From Primorskyibacter sedentarius (GTDB taxonomy: Bacteria; Pseudomonadota; Alphaproteobacteria; Rhodobacterales; Rhodobacteraceae), in the NCBI RefSeq assembly GCF_004342065.1, contig NZ_SLZU01000015.1, forward strand, positions 35,748-99,747: 64,000 nucleotides of DNA. Direction: 5' to 3'. The notes under the pieces are model-generated. The model ran no database searches. It was not told the origin of the DNA and saw only the letters and a program-made list of their open reading frames with translations. A program made the translations under genes and the position numbers. Shown piece by piece: positions 17,448 to 28,416 of this stretch (position 1 is the first letter of the stretch; each line of letters opens with the position of its first letter).

Positions 17448-18080
17448 ATGGTTAAGCTCGACATCATGTCCGACCCGATTTGCCCCTGGTGCTACATCGG
17501 CAAGACCTATCTGGACCGCGCTCTGGAGGCGCATCCCAACCATCCGTTCGAGATCGAGTGGCATCCCTTCCAGCTCAACCCCGACATGCCTGCAGGCGGC
17601 ATGGACCGGCGCGCTTATCTTGAGGGCAAGTTCGGCGGCAAGAAGGGTGCGGTCAAATCCTACATGCCCGTGGTCGAACATGCCAAAACCGCCGGGCTGG
17701 AGATGAACCTTGATGGTATCAAGCGCACGCCCAACACGTTGGACGCCCACCGGCTGATCCTCTGGGGGGCCATCGAAGGGCGGCAGACGGCCATCGTGTC
17801 GTCGCTCTTCCGGGCGTATTTCAACGAGTGTCGTGACATTGGCGACCGCGAGGTTCTGGCCGATATCGCCGATAGTTGCGGAATGGATGCCGCGATCATC
17901 CTGCGGCTGCTGGACTCGGATGCCGATATCGAAGAGATCCGCAACAGGGACACCGCAGCGCGCGAGATGGGTGTCACATCGGTTCCCACCTTCATCGTTG
18001 ACCGCAAACATGCGGTGCCCGGCGCGCAACCGCCAGAGCTGTGGGCCACGGTCATCGAAGAGCTGGCCCAGCAGGCCTGA
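17448..18080 (+). CDS. DsbA-family thioredoxin-fold oxidoreductase, FrnE-like
   Basis: A 210-aa cytoplasmic thioredoxin-fold protein without signal peptide. The redox motif is CPWCY near residue 13, the helical insertion spans about 60-160, and the cis-proline loop is GVTSVPTF. FrnE-type proteins act as disulfide isomerases in stress responses or polyketide pathways. Start abuts the stop of the acyl-CoA ligase gene. The physiological substrate is unknown. Confidence 0.88.
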   Translation: MVKLDIMSDPICPWCYIGKTYLDRALEAHPNHPFEIEWHPFQLNPDMPAGGMDRRAYLEGKFGGKKGAVKSYMPVVEHAKTAGLEMNLDGIKRTPNTLDAHRLILWGAIEGRQTAIVSSLFRAYFNECRDIGDREVLADIADSCGMDAAIILRLLDSDADIEEIRNRDTAAREMGVTSVPTFIVDRKHAVPGAQPPELWATVIEELAQQA

Positions 18081-18083
18081 GCG

Positions 18084-18560
18084 ATGATAACCGCCCACCT
18101 TCCCGCCGGATATCTGACGGGGCGCAGCATCACCGCATCGCGCCCTGTCATACTGGCGGCAACGTTGGGCGGTGTATTCCCTGATCTTGACATGATCTGG
18201 TTCTACTTGGTCGACGACCGGGCGTTCCATCACCATCACTACTGGGTTCACATCCCCTTTTTCTGGGCTGTCGTTGCGGCCTTGACCCTGCCGCTGATCG
18301 CTGCACTCAGGAAAGGCTGGCTGCTTTGCGCGCTGGCCTTCTTTGCCGCCATCTTTGTCCATCTGTGCCTCGACACGATTGCCGAGGACATCAAGTGGCT
18401 TTGGCCGTGGCAGAACACGTTCTTCCGACTAATTGAAATTCCGGCAATCCGGCCGCATTGGGTTTTGAACTTCATCCTGCACCCGGTTTTCCTGCTGGAA
18501 ATGCTGATCTGGGCGACAGCGTTCTATCTGCTGTGGCGGCAACGGGCCCCGGCGACGTGA
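18084..18560 (+). CDS. Multi-pass membrane protein, DUF457/YdjM-like putative metal-dependent hydrolase
   Basis: A 158-aa membrane protein with four or five helices. The N-terminal AHLPAGYLTGR, the GGVFPDLDMIWF motif and a histidine cluster (FHHHHYWVH) recall the LexA-regulated YdjM/DUF457 inner-membrane proteins, a group annotated as membrane-bound metal-dependent hydrolases. A second acidic site HLCLDTIAEDIKW is present. Start is three bases after the previous stop; the stop overlaps the following K+ channel start. The enzymatic role is unproven. Confidence 0.65.
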   Translation: MITAHLPAGYLTGRSITASRPVILAATLGGVFPDLDMIWFYLVDDRAFHHHHYWVHIPFFWAVVAALTLPLIAALRKGWLLCALAFFAAIFVHLCLDTIAEDIKWLWPWQNTFFRLIEIPAIRPHWVLNFILHPVFLLEMLIWATAFYLLWRQRAPAT

Positions 18561-18931
18561 GGGGGCTGCGCATCCTGACCCTGCTGGCGACCGTCGCCTT
18601 GATCATCGCCATCGGCACGGTGTTCTTTCACCATGTCGAGGGATGGAGCTGGCTGGATTCCTACTTCTTCACCGTCGTGACCCTGTCAACTGTCGGTTAC
18701 GGCGAGCTGGTGCCCGCAACGGCCATCGGAAAGATCGGAACAACCATCTTCATCCTGCTTGGGCTGGGCGTCTTTGCCGTCGCCATTCAGCAGTTTGGCA
18801 GTTTTGCGATGCGAAAGCGTGAAGAACACACCGAATGGCTGATCGGACGTCTTGGCGAAGCCGAAGCAGACCCGGCGAACGAGGACCGCAGCCCCGACGA
18901 CGCCGAAGAAAAAAGAACCGACCGGCCCTGA
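18557..18931 (+). CDS. Two-helix potassium channel (Ion_trans_2)
   Basis: A 124-aa protein with two membrane helices around a pore loop; the filter TVGYGE lies in FTVVTLSTVGYGELVP. The C-terminus is an acidic, charged tail rather than an RCK domain. A GTG start at 18557 overlaps the previous stop (GTGA) and gives the proper first helix (LRILTLLATVALIIAIGTVF); a longer frame starting at 18458 would read through the previous gene. Probably a small ungated or voltage-insensitive K+ channel. Confidence 0.85.
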   Translation: MRGLRILTLLATVALIIAIGTVFFHHVEGWSWLDSYFFTVVTLSTVGYGELVPATAIGKIGTTIFILLGLGVFAVAIQQFGSFAMRKREEHTEWLIGRLGEAEADPANEDRSPDDAEEKRTDRP

Positions 18932-19086
18932 TGCACATAGCGCTGTGCGCTGACGCACTTTAAAGCCACCGATTTGCCGGACCTTCGGACTGGCCAATTG
19001 CACGCAATGGGCATACGCAACACGGGAGGGGCCGCGCGGCATTTTCCGCAAACCAGGCTCTTTTCCAAAAAGTTCAGGACTGTTCA

Positions 19087-20295
19087 ATGCCTCGCCGCCT
19101 TTCCCAGATCGAATTTGTTGCCCTTATGGCAATGATCATGTCCACCATCGCTTTTTCGATCGACGCGATGCTGCCCGCCCTGCCAGAGATCGCAGGGGAG
19201 CTTAGCGCGGGGTCCGAAAACCGGGCGCAGTTGATCCTGACGTTTTTCCTGCTGGGCATGGGTGTGGGGACGCTGTTCACCGGCATGTTGTCCGACCGTT
19301 TTGGCCGCAAATCGGTGATGCTGGTCGGCGCGGGTGTCTACGTTCTGGCCTCCGGGGTCGCATGGGCCGCGCAATCGCTGGAACTGATGCTTGCGGCACG
19401 ACTGGTTCAGGGGCTGGGGGCCGCAGGGCCGCGGATCGTGGCGCTTGCGGTGATTAGGGATCTTTACGCAGGGCGCGGCATGGCCAAGATCATGTCGTTC
19501 GTGATGATGGTTTTCACCATCGTGCCCGCTCTGGCGCCGCTGGTCGGGGCCTACCTGATCTCGCATGGGGGCTGGCGCGCGATCTTCGTGGCTTTCGTGC
19601 TGTTCATGGGTCTGGCCTGCATTTGGCTGGCCGTGCGCCTGCCTGAGACCCTCGCCGTCGAGGACCGTCGCCCGATGCGTGTCGCCGCGCTGAAACAAGC
19701 CCTGAACGAGATGCTGCACCACCCGACCGTGCGGCTTTCCGTCATCGTCCAGACACTTTGTTTCGGGATGCTGTTTTCGATGCTGTCATCGGTGCAGCCA
19801 ATCTATGACGTGACCTTTGGGCGCGGCGATGAGTTTCCCTACTGGTTCTTTGGCGTGGCGATCCTTGCCGGCACTGGCAGCCTGCTGAATGCGGCGCTTG
19901 TAGGCCGGTTGGGGATGCGGTTCCTCGTGACAGTCACCCTGTCGGTACAGCTTGGGATTTCCTCGGTCATGGTGCTGCTCAGCCTGGTTGATCTTCCGCT
20001 GACCTTCGGCTTTCTAACCTTCGTGGTCTGGCAGGTTTCGGTGTTCTTTCAGGCAGGCATGACGCTCGGCAATCTCAACGCTCTGGCGATGGAGCCGATG
20101 GGCCATATCGCGGGCACGGCGGCCAGTGTGATCGGCGCGATTTCTACGGTATTCTCTGTCGTGCTGGCAATCCCGCTGGGGCTGATGTTCGATGGCACAA
20201 CGCTGCCCCTTGCGGTGGGCATTTGCCTCATGGCTTTGGCCTCTCTCTTGTTCATGCTGCACATGCGGCGGGTGGAGGCCAGGCTGCCCGCCTGA
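19087..20295 (+). CDS. Bcr/CflA-family drug-resistance MFS transporter
   Basis: A 402-aa proton-driven efflux permease with 12 predicted helices. The MFS signature GTLFTGMLSDRFGRKSVM is between helices 2 and 3, and the helix-4 stretch ARLVQGLGAAGPRIVALAVI matches the Bcr subfamily. It stands alone downstream of the K+ channel operon with about 155 bases between. Substrates are not predictable. Confidence 0.88.
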   Translation: MPRRLSQIEFVALMAMIMSTIAFSIDAMLPALPEIAGELSAGSENRAQLILTFFLLGMGVGTLFTGMLSDRFGRKSVMLVGAGVYVLASGVAWAAQSLELMLAARLVQGLGAAGPRIVALAVIRDLYAGRGMAKIMSFVMMVFTIVPALAPLVGAYLISHGGWRAIFVAFVLFMGLACIWLAVRLPETLAVEDRRPMRVAALKQALNEMLHHPTVRLSVIVQTLCFGMLFSMLSSVQPIYDVTFGRGDEFPYWFFGVAILAGTGSLLNAALVGRLGMRFLVTVTLSVQLGISSVMVLLSLVDLPLTFGFLTFVVWQVSVFFQAGMTLGNLNALAMEPMGHIAGTAASVIGAISTVFSVVLAIPLGLMFDGTTLPLAVGICLMALASLLFMLHMRRVEARLPA

Positions 20296-20421
20296 CAGGC
20301 ATCCGGGTGATTGACCCTGCGACCATCTGTATGCAGCCGCATACGAGGCTTTGAAGCACCCGCCGAATCCGCTAGAGCTTGGCGCGACAGTTCCAGTTAT
20401 CCAATGTGAAAGAGGCCTCTC

Positions 20422-21636
20422 ATGTCCAAGATCAAGGTGCAGAACCCGGTTGTCGAGCTTGACGGCGACGAGATGACCCGGATCATCTGGGATTTCATCA
20501 AGCAAAAGCTGATCCTGCCCTATCTGGATATTGATCTGCTTTATTACGATCTGGGCATGGAAGAGCGGGACCGCACCGATGACCAGATCACCATTGATGC
20601 AGCCGAAAAGATCAAGGAAGTCGGCGTTGGCGTGAAATGCGCCACCATCACGCCGGACGAGGCGCGGGTCGAGGAGTTCGGCCTGAAAAAGATGTGGCGC
20701 AGCCCCAACGGCACCATTCGCAACATCCTTGGCGGCGTGATCTTCCGCCAGCCCATCATCTGCAAGAACGTGCCGCGGCTTGTGCCGGGCTGGACCAAAC
20801 CCATCGTGGTGGGGCGTCACGCGTACGGCGATCAGTACAAGGCTACGGATTTCCGTTTTCCCGGCGCTGGCAAGATCACGCTGAAATTCGAAGGTGCCGA
20901 TGGCGAAGTGATCGAACGCGAGGTGTTTGACGCGCCCGACAGCGGCGTCGTCATGGGGATGTATAACCTCGACAAGTCGATCTACGACTTTGCGCGCGCC
21001 TCGCTCAACTACGGCCTGAACCTTGGCTGGCCCGTGTACCTGTCGACCAAGAACACGATCCTGAAAGCCTATGACGGACGGTTCAAGGACATCTTTGAAG
21101 AAGTATACGAGGCCGAATTCAAAGAGGAGTTCGAAGAAAAGAAGATCTGGTACGAACACCGGCTGATCGACGATATGGTGGCCAGTTCGCTGAAATGGTC
21201 GGGCGGCTATGTCTGGGCGTGCAAGAACTATGACGGCGACGTGCAGTCGGATACGGTCGCGCAGGGCTTTGGATCACTGGGGTTGATGACCTCGATCCTG
21301 ATGACCCCGGATGGCAAGGTCGTGGAATCCGAAGCGGCCCACGGCACCGTCACGCGCCACTACCGCCAGCACCAGAAGGGCGAGCAGACCTCGACCAACT
21401 CCATCGCGTCGATCTATGCGTGGACCGGGGGCCTCAAGCACCGCGCCAAGCTGGACGGGAACGAGGCGCTTAAGGGTTTCGCCGAGACGCTGGAGCGGGT
21501 GATCATCGAAACCGTCGAATCTGGCCATATGACCAAGGATCTGGCGCTGCTGGTTGGTCCCGATCAGGGCTGGCTGACCACGATGGGCTTTCTTGAAAAG
21601 ATAGAAGCGAACCTGAACAAGGCTCTGGCCGGCTAA
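20422..21636 (+). CDS. icd: Isocitrate dehydrogenase, NADP-dependent, eukaryotic-type (type II)
   Basis: Oxidative decarboxylation of isocitrate to 2-oxoglutarate in the TCA cycle. The 404-aa product has the type-II signatures [16 protein letters not shown] at the N-terminus, [12 protein letters not shown] for isocitrate binding, and [25 protein letters not shown] for metal and cofactor binding. Length fits the homodimeric NADP enzyme of alphaproteobacteria and mitochondria. Single gene, ending in the terminator at 21650-21677. Confidence 0.97.
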   Translation: MSKIKVQNPVVELDGDEMTRIIWDFIKQKLILPYLDIDLLYYDLGMEERDRTDDQITIDAAEKIKEVGVGVKCATITPDEARVEEFGLKKMWRSPNGTIRNILGGVIFRQPIICKNVPRLVPGWTKPIVVGRHAYGDQYKATDFRFPGAGKITLKFEGADGEVIEREVFDAPDSGVVMGMYNLDKSIYDFARASLNYGLNLGWPVYLSTKNTILKAYDGRFKDIFEEVYEAEFKEEFEEKKIWYEHRLIDDMVASSLKWSGGYVWACKNYDGDVQSDTVAQGFGSLGLMTSILMTPDGKVVESEAAHGTVTRHYRQHQKGEQTSTNSIASIYAWTGGLKHRAKLDGNEALKGFAETLERVIIETVESGHMTKDLALLVGPDQGWLTTMGFLEKIEANLNKALAG

Positions 21637-21649
21637 GCCTGCTGCCTTA

Positions 21650-21677
21650 CTGTGCGCCCATCCGGGCGCGCAGTTTT
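21650..21677 (+). terminator. Intrinsic terminator of icd
   Basis: Ten-bp stem CTGTGCGCCC (21650-21659) with GGGCGCGCAG (21664-21673), one G-U pair, loop ATCC, then TTTT. Confidence 0.8.
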
Positions 21678-21753
21678 GGTCTTGCGCATGACGCGGCTGG
21701 GGGCACTGCCCTCGCCTGATTTGCGCTCACCCATTCCCAAACAGAAACGCAGA

Positions 21754-24700
21754 TCAGCCTGCCGCCTTGGCGCGCTTTCGTTCTGCGGCGAGCTTTTCGG
21801 CAAGGTCGCGGGCAATGGCGAAAGCCCCCTGGATCTTGTCGCGATCCTTTTTCCAGTCGCGACGGACCACGATCTTGTTGTCGCGCACCTTGGCAAGGCC
21901 TTTTTGGTCCTGAATGAATTCGACCAGACCTTGCGGCGAAGCAAACTTGTCATTGTGGAACTGGATCGTGGCCCCTTTGGGACCGCCATCCAGCTTGGCA
22001 ATGCCTGCGCGTTTGCACATCGCCTTGATGCGGACGACCAGAAGCAGCGTGTTGACCTCTTTTGGCAAGGGGCCGAAGCGGTCGATCAACTCGGCGGCAA
22101 AGCCTTCCAGTTCCACCTTGGTGGTCAGGCTGCTGAGACGGCGGTAAAGGCCAAGACGCACGTCCAGATCGGGCACGTAATCCTCTGGGATCAGAACGGG
22201 CACGCCAAGGTTGATCTGTGGCGCCCATTGGTCATCGGCGTCTGTCAGCCCTTCCATCTCGCCCGCGCGGATCTTGGCAATCGCCTCTTCCAGCATGGAT
22301 TGATAGAGCTCGTAGCCGACATCGCGCATCTGGCCGGATTGCTCCTCGCCCAGAAGGTTGCCTGCGCCGCGAATATCCAGATCCTGACTGGCAAGGGTAA
22401 AGCCCGCACCCAGCGTGTCGAGACTGCCAAGAACACGCAGGCGTTTTTCCGCGGTGGCGGTCAGCTTGGCACGCGGTTTTGTCGTCAGATAAGCATAGGC
22501 GCGGGTCTTGGACCGCCCCACCCGGCCCCGGATCTGGTAAAGCTGCGACAGGCCAAACATGTCGGCGCGGTGGATCACCATCGTGTTGGCCGTCGGAATA
22601 TCAAGCCCGGATTCGACGATCGTCGTCGCCAAAAGCACATCGAACTTGCCGTCGTAGAAGGCGTTCATGCGGTCATCAAGCTCGCCCGCGGCCATCTGGC
22701 CATGCGCCACGACGTAAGACAGTTCCGGAAGCTGTTCCTTCAGGAATTCCTCGATCTCCGGCAGGTCGGAAATCCGTGGCACGACATAAAAACTTTGTCC
22801 GCCGCGATAATGTTCGCGCAAAAGCGCCTCGCGGATGGTGACGGGGTCGAATTCCGACACGTATGTGCGGATCGCCAGCCGGTCCACAGGCGGTGTGCCG
22901 ATGATCGACAAGTCCCGAACGCCGGTAAGCGAAAGTTGCAGCGTGCGCGGGATCGGCGTCGCCGTCAGGGTCAGCACGTGGATATCGCTGCGCATCTGTT
23001 TCAGGCGCTCTTTATGCGAGACGCCGAAATGCTGTTCCTCGTCGATGATCAGCAGGCCAAGGTTCTGAAAGCGGATGGATTTGGCCAACAGAGCATGCGT
23101 GCCGATGACGATATCAACCGTGCCACGCGCAAGCCCGTCGCGGGTTTTCGCGGCATCCTTGGCAGTGACAAAGCGCGACAGCGGGCGCACCTCCAGCGGG
23201 AAGCCGCGGAAGCGTTCGGCAAAGCTTTTGTAATGCTGACGGGCCAGCAGCGTCGTGGGCGCAATCACGGCGACCTGCACGCCGGACATGGCGGCCACAA
23301 AGGCCGCGCGCATCGCGACCTCGGTCTTGCCAAAGCCCACATCGCCGCAGATCAGCCGGTCCATCGGCTGGCCGGAATGCATGTCGGACATCACGTCCTC
23401 GATGGCGCGCAGCTGGTCGTCGGTTTCTTGATACGGGAAACGGGCCGAAAATGCGTCCCACGCCCCTGGAGGCGGATCCATGACCGGTGCTTTGCGCAAG
23501 GCACGCTCTGCCGCGATGCGGATAAGCCGGTCGGCCATCTCGCGGATACGCTCCTTGAGCTTGGCCTTCTTGGCCTGCCATGCCCCGCCACCCAACCGGT
23601 CAAGCAGACCCTCGTCATGCCCGTATTTCGACAGCAGCTCGATATTCTCGACCGGCAGGTAAAGCCGCGCGCCTTCGGCGTATTCCAGCAGCAGACATTC
23701 ATGGGCCGCACCGGCTGCGGTGACGACTTCCATCCCCTGATACCGCCCGATGCCGTGATCGACATGCACGACCAGATCACCGGGGCTGAGCGATTGCGCC
23801 TCTGTCAGGAAATTTTCGGCCTTGCGGCGTTTCTTGGGCGCACGGATCAGGCGGTCGCCCAACACATCCTGTTCGGAAATGACGGTGATCGTCTGGTCGT
23901 TATTCGCCCCCCAGGGCCCTTCGAACCCATGTTCCAAGGCCCAGACCGCAAGGTGAAGCCCGCGCTTGCCGATGCGGGTGGCGTCGGGAACAGGGATGGT
24001 TTCGGCCAGCCCCTCATCCTCAATCAGCCCCGAAAGCCGTTCGCGTGCGCCCTCCGAATAGCTGGCGACGACAACCGGGCCATGTTCAAGCTTTGCCTTG
24101 ATATGCGACGCCAAAGCCCCGAAAAGGCTGATACTTTCCTGTTGACGTTCTGGAGAGAAGTTGCGCCCGATCCGGCCTCCGGCATCTACCACGCCGGGTC
24201 CGCTGGCTTGTGGCAGCGGGTGGAACTGGATCATCCGGTGCCCAGCAGTCGCCCCGTCCCACGCCGCCTCGTCAAGATATAGCAGTCCCGGCGGGGCCGG
24301 CTTGTAGACCGTGCCCATGCGGTTCTTTTGCCCCATCGCAAGTCGGCGGGTCTCGTACTGGTCAGCGATCGTATCCCAGCGGGCGATCCGGCTGGGCGTA
24401 ACCTGATCGTCCAACGCGACGGTCGCATTTGGCAGGTAGTCGAACAATGTCTCCAGCCGGTCGTGAAAGAAAGGCAGCCAATGTTCGATGCCCTGATGCT
24501 TGCGGCCTGCGCTCACAGCCTCGTAGAGCGGGTCATCCGTCCCGGCCGCGCCGAATTCGATGCGGTAATTCTGGCGAAACCGCGTGATCGCGGCCTCGTC
24601 AAGGATCACCTCCGACACCGGGGCCAGTTCAATCAGCACCAGCTTTTCGGTCGTGCGCTGCGTGGCCGGGTCAAACCGGCGCGCGCCATCCAGAACGTCA

Positions 24701-25251
24701 CCGAAGAAATCAAGCCGGATGGGCCCGCCATCGCCCGGCGGATAGATGTCGATGATGCCGCCCCGGATCGCATAGTCGCCGGGTTCCATCACCGTAGGCG
24801 CCTGCGAAAAGCCCATACGGACAAGGAAATTTCTCAGCGCTTCCTCGTTCACCCGTTCCCCCACGCGAGCCGAGAAGGCCGCCTCCCGCAGGACATTGCG
24901 CGCAGGGATGAATTGCGAGGCGGCGTTGAGCGTGGTGAGCAGGATGAACTTGTCGGGCATCCCGTGCACCAGCCCTGCCAGCGTGGCCATCCGCGCCGCC
25001 GAGATGTCAGGATTGGGCGACACCCGGTCATAGGGCAGGCAATCCCAGCCCGGAAATCTGAAGACGGGAATGGACGGCGCAAAAAAGCTCAGCGCGTCAT
25101 GGATCTGCGCCATGCGCTTGTCATCGCGTGCAATGTGAAGGACGGACGCGCCGCCGCTCTCCAGCTCTCGCAAGAGAAGCCGGGCGTCGTAGCCTTCGGG
25201 CGCACCGCCCATGGTCAGGTGATTGCGCGAGTTTTCTTTGGGATGTGCCAT
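21754..25251 (-). CDS. mfd: Transcription-repair coupling factor
   Basis: ATP-driven translocase of 1165 aa that removes RNA polymerase stalled at DNA damage and recruits UvrA. The order is a UvrB-like homology region (residues about 1-330), the RNA-polymerase interaction domain around 490-560 (GDLVVHVDHGIGRYQGMEVV), then the helicase motor with Walker A GDVGFGKTEVAMR, DEEQ box IIDEEQHFGVSHKERL and motif III TLTATPIPRTL. The C-terminal domain 7 ends with a basic tail. Full length. Single gene. Confidence 0.98.
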   Translation of the reverse strand: MAHPKENSRNHLTMGGAPEGYDARLLLRELESGGASVLHIARDDKRMAQIHDALSFFAPSIPVFRFPGWDCLPYDRVSPNPDISAARMATLAGLVHGMPDKFILLTTLNAASQFIPARNVLREAAFSARVGERVNEEALRNFLVRMGFSQAPTVMEPGDYAIRGGIIDIYPPGDGGPIRLDFFGDVLDGARRFDPATQRTTEKLVLIELAPVSEVILDEAAITRFRQNYRIEFGAAGTDDPLYEAVSAGRKHQGIEHWLPFFHDRLETLFDYLPNATVALDDQVTPSRIARWDTIADQYETRRLAMGQKNRMGTVYKPAPPGLLYLDEAAWDGATAGHRMIQFHPLPQASGPGVVDAGGRIGRNFSPERQQESISLFGALASHIKAKLEHGPVVVASYSEGARERLSGLIEDEGLAETIPVPDATRIGKRGLHLAVWALEHGFEGPWGANNDQTITVISEQDVLGDRLIRAPKKRRKAENFLTEAQSLSPGDLVVHVDHGIGRYQGMEVVTAAGAAHECLLLEYAEGARLYLPVENIELLSKYGHDEGLLDRLGGGAWQAKKAKLKERIREMADRLIRIAAERALRKAPVMDPPPGAWDAFSARFPYQETDDQLRAIEDVMSDMHSGQPMDRLICGDVGFGKTEVAMRAAFVAAMSGVQVAVIAPTTLLARQHYKSFAERFRGFPLEVRPLSRFVTAKDAAKTRDGLARGTVDIVIGTHALLAKSIRFQNLGLLIIDEEQHFGVSHKERLKQMRSDIHVLTLTATPIPRTLQLSLTGVRDLSIIGTPPVDRLAIRTYVSEFDPVTIREALLREHYRGGQSFYVVPRISDLPEIEEFLKEQLPELSYVVAHGQMAAGELDDRMNAFYDGKFDVLLATTIVESGLDIPTANTMVIHRADMFGLSQLYQIRGRVGRSKTRAYAYLTTKPRAKLTATAEKRLRVLGSLDTLGAGFTLASQDLDIRGAGNLLGEEQSGQMRDVGYELYQSMLEEAIAKIRAGEMEGLTDADDQWAPQINLGVPVLIPEDYVPDLDVRLGLYRRLSSLTTKVELEGFAAELIDRFGPLPKEVNTLLLVVRIKAMCKRAGIAKLDGGPKGATIQFHNDKFASPQGLVEFIQDQKGLAKVRDNKIVVRRDWKKDRDKIQGAFAIARDLAEKLAAERKRAKAAG

Positions 25252-25353
25252 GGGTGAGGGAAATGGGCCATGCCGGGGACCACGTCAACCTGTGCGACGC
25301 GCGTTTTGTGCACCCGGTGCCCGTGGCGCGGCGTCAGGGCGGGGTTTGCCGGG

Positions 25354-25845
25354 TCAGTTGCCCAGAACGTTGATCGTCAGGTTTGCGTTCATCCCCCATA
25401 GCGCGGTGATAAAAATGGCCCCCATTCCGACCGTCTGCACCCGGAACCGGTGGCGCATCAGGTGACGATGCAGCGCCTCACCCTGCGGATCATCCGTTCG
25501 GATCCGGCGCGCCGTCAGGAAGGACAGGAGCACCACGACCCCAAGCGGAAAGCACAGCAGGAAGATCGCCTGCGCCAGTTCCAGACCGTAGCCCCAGCCA
25601 AGGATCAGCAGAACCGTCATGCCAAAGCAACCAAGGGCCAGAGCCCAGATGCCCCCCTGCGCCGCGAAGTGCAGACGCCGCAGCACGTTGATCCTCACCA
25701 TGTCTTCGAGGTCTTGTTCGGCCTGACCGCCATGACGCCGGGCCGCAGAGATCATATCCACCGGCACGCCAAGCACCCGGTGCCCGACCAGCGACCAGAC
25801 CACGGCCAGCATGATCCAGTACCAGAGGCTGGAAAAAGATCGCAT
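25354..25845 (-). CDS. Membrane protein of unknown function
   Basis: A 163-aa protein with an N-terminal helix (LWYWIMLAVVWSLVGHRVL), two central helices (LALGCFGMTVLLILGWGYGL, FLLCFPLGVVVLLSFLTA) and a C-terminal helix. The ATG at 25845 is chosen because the hydrophobic N-terminus begins there; the frame is open for 114 more codons, which look like non-coding upstream sequence. It reads convergently with mfd's upstream region and divergently from hemB. I do not recognise the family. Confidence 0.65.
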   Translation of the reverse strand: MRSFSSLWYWIMLAVVWSLVGHRVLGVPVDMISAARRHGGQAEQDLEDMVRINVLRRLHFAAQGGIWALALGCFGMTVLLILGWGYGLELAQAIFLLCFPLGVVVLLSFLTARRIRTDDPQGEALHRHLMRHRFRVQTVGMGAIFITALWGMNANLTINVLGN

Positions 25846-26123
25846 GTCGATCGCTTCGAATATGGTGCCGTACAAGTCCAAGCCCTTGTCTCTTCTCCGT
25901 GACAATGCCGGCGCGACGTCCGACCAGCCCGGTTTGCCCCGATCTGCCTGTCGGCGCAAGCGGCACGGCAGATGATCATACCGCAGCGTTGATGACCCTG
26001 TCAGTCGGCGGTGCCCGCGCGGCGCATCCGAAATCGCCCAATCGCGCCCGCCGGGGCTGGACAAGCGCCGTCGCCAGGGTGCATCCCAAGGGGCATAAGC
26101 AAACTTGTCAGAGGTCACCGCCC

Positions 26124-27122
<999 letters not shown>

Positions 27123-27261
27123 CGGATGGTCGCCGAAATGCCACTCCATGTGGTGACAAACGGCAGATATGCGCGTATAACGCAGCGTAACCGGTCAAAA
27201 GCGCCGGATCAGAGGCAATCAGGTGCCCTATAGGCGCCACATCAGAACGAGAGCAGGCACC

Positions 27262-27819
27262 ATGAGCCAGATTTCCCGACGCAATCTTACTTTGTCCTTG
27301 TGCGCCATCCCCTTGGTCGCCGCTTGTGGCAATGGCATTGGAAGTGCCGGACCCCAGCGCATCGATGCCCGGGTTGACGCAACTCTGACCCAACTTTTCA
27401 GCACCTATCCCAACACCCGCTCGCTTGCGACGAAATCCACCGGCATGCTCGTCATGCCCTTGGTTACCGAGGCCGGTCTTGGGCTGGGCGGGGCCTATGG
27501 TCAGGGCGCCCTGCGCGTGGGCGGTGTGACGGTCGACTATTACTCGACCGCCAAGGCCAGCGCAGGCTTGCAGATCGGCGCGCAGCAATATGCTCATGTG
27601 CTGTTTTTCATGACCGAGGATGCGTTGCTGAATTTCCGCCGTTCGCCCGGCTGGGCCGCAGGGGCGAATATCGTCTATGCGACGCCGGAAACGGGCGGAA
27701 CCCTGAACGCGGAAACGACCACATCGATGGCACCGATCATCGCGGTCATCTTCGGTCAGGCGGGGCTGCGCGTTGGCGCCACGCTGGAAGGCGTGAAATA
27801 CTCCCGCATCATTCCCTGA
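27262..27819 (+). CDS. YSC84/SYLF-domain lipoprotein
   Basis: A 185-aa exported lipoprotein. The signal has a twin-arginine-like start (ISRRNLTLSL) and lipobox LVAAC with lipidated Cys near residue 22. The mature part has the SYLF (YSC84, lipid-binding) pattern: KSTGMLVMPLVTEAGLGLGGAYGQGAL, then the C-terminal glycine-rich FGQAGLRVGATLEGVKY. SYLF domains bind phosphoinositides in eukaryotes; the bacterial role is unclear. ATG 27262 is used because the signal begins there. It ends in the terminator at 27847. Confidence 0.82.
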   Translation: MSQISRRNLTLSLCAIPLVAACGNGIGSAGPQRIDARVDATLTQLFSTYPNTRSLATKSTGMLVMPLVTEAGLGLGGAYGQGALRVGGVTVDYYSTAKASAGLQIGAQQYAHVLFFMTEDALLNFRRSPGWAAGANIVYATPETGGTLNAETTTSMAPIIAVIFGQAGLRVGATLEGVKYSRIIP

Positions 27820-27846
27820 GCTTCGCGGACCGAAAAGATGCCGATC

Positions 27847-27875
27847 AAAGGGGGCCAGACGCCCCCTTTCTTTGC
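27847..27875 (+). terminator. Intrinsic terminator
   Basis: Nine-bp stem AAAGGGGGC (27847-27855) with GCCCCCTTT (27861-27869), loop CAGAC, followed by CTTTGCGTTTT. It closes the SYLF lipoprotein gene. Confidence 0.75.
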
Positions 27876-27954
27876 GTTTTGACAACGCCGCCGCGGATTG
27901 GCAGCCCCTTTGGGCAAACCACAGGTACGCCTTGGGGCGCGCGTTGCGGGGCGG

Positions 27955-28224
27955 TCAGTGGTAGGTGAACTCCCCGACCACATTCTGCCACTTCCCCGGT
28001 GAAATCATCTTGCGATGGGTGAAACGGACAGAATGCAACGGCCCTTCAATCTCGTCCTGCCAGTATTCGATGAACTGGAACAGTTTGGGATGATCGGGGG
28101 CCAGATCATATTCCTGCCACACGAAGGTGTTCAGCACGCTCTGGTAATCGGGCATCCGGTAAAACAGCTCTGCCGTAGTCAGGCCGTATCCGCGTAACAT
28201 GAGTTCGGTTTCGCTTTCCTGCAT
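27955..28224 (-). CDS. usg: Usg-family protein
   Basis: An 89-aa protein of the alphaproteobacterial Usg family (often next to trp genes; here it is not). Conserved features are GYGLTTAELFYRMPDYQ, the aromatic FVWQEYDLAPDHP and RFTHRKMI. GTGAGG precedes the ATG at 28224; 40 upstream codons are open but have no ribosome site. The function of Usg is unknown. It is divergent from gyrA, about 190 bases apart. Confidence 0.85.
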   Translation of the reverse strand: MQESETELMLRGYGLTTAELFYRMPDYQSVLNTFVWQEYDLAPDHPKLFQFIEYWQDEIEGPLHSVRFTHRKMISPGKWQNVVGEFTYH

Positions 28225-28343
28225 TGTGAACCTCACTTTTCTTATGGGTACCGAAATCATGCCGAGCAAAGAATTACTTTTCAATGAAAACAATGTGTTG
28301 TCACTGTGCTGTGATGGCTGCCAGCCAAACTGGCCCAGAAGCA

Positions 28344-28373
28344 TTGCACCCTATATCCTGTCTCTGATATAAA
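28344..28373 (+). promoter_or_regulatory. Predicted sigma-70 promoter of gyrA
   Basis: TTGCAC (28344-28349), 18-base spacer, TATAAA (28368-28373). The gyrA GTG start is 43 bases after the -10 box, leaving a short AT-rich leader. Confidence 0.55.
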
Positions 28374-28416
28374 AACCTCAACAAGATATAGAACAACGAT
28401 AAGATGGGCACACCAC

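Noticed and set aside
21652..24282. An 876-codon open frame antisense to mfd
   Set aside because: mfd is full-length with all motifs; the antisense protein is low-complexity (His/Arg/Gly-rich) and has no family features.
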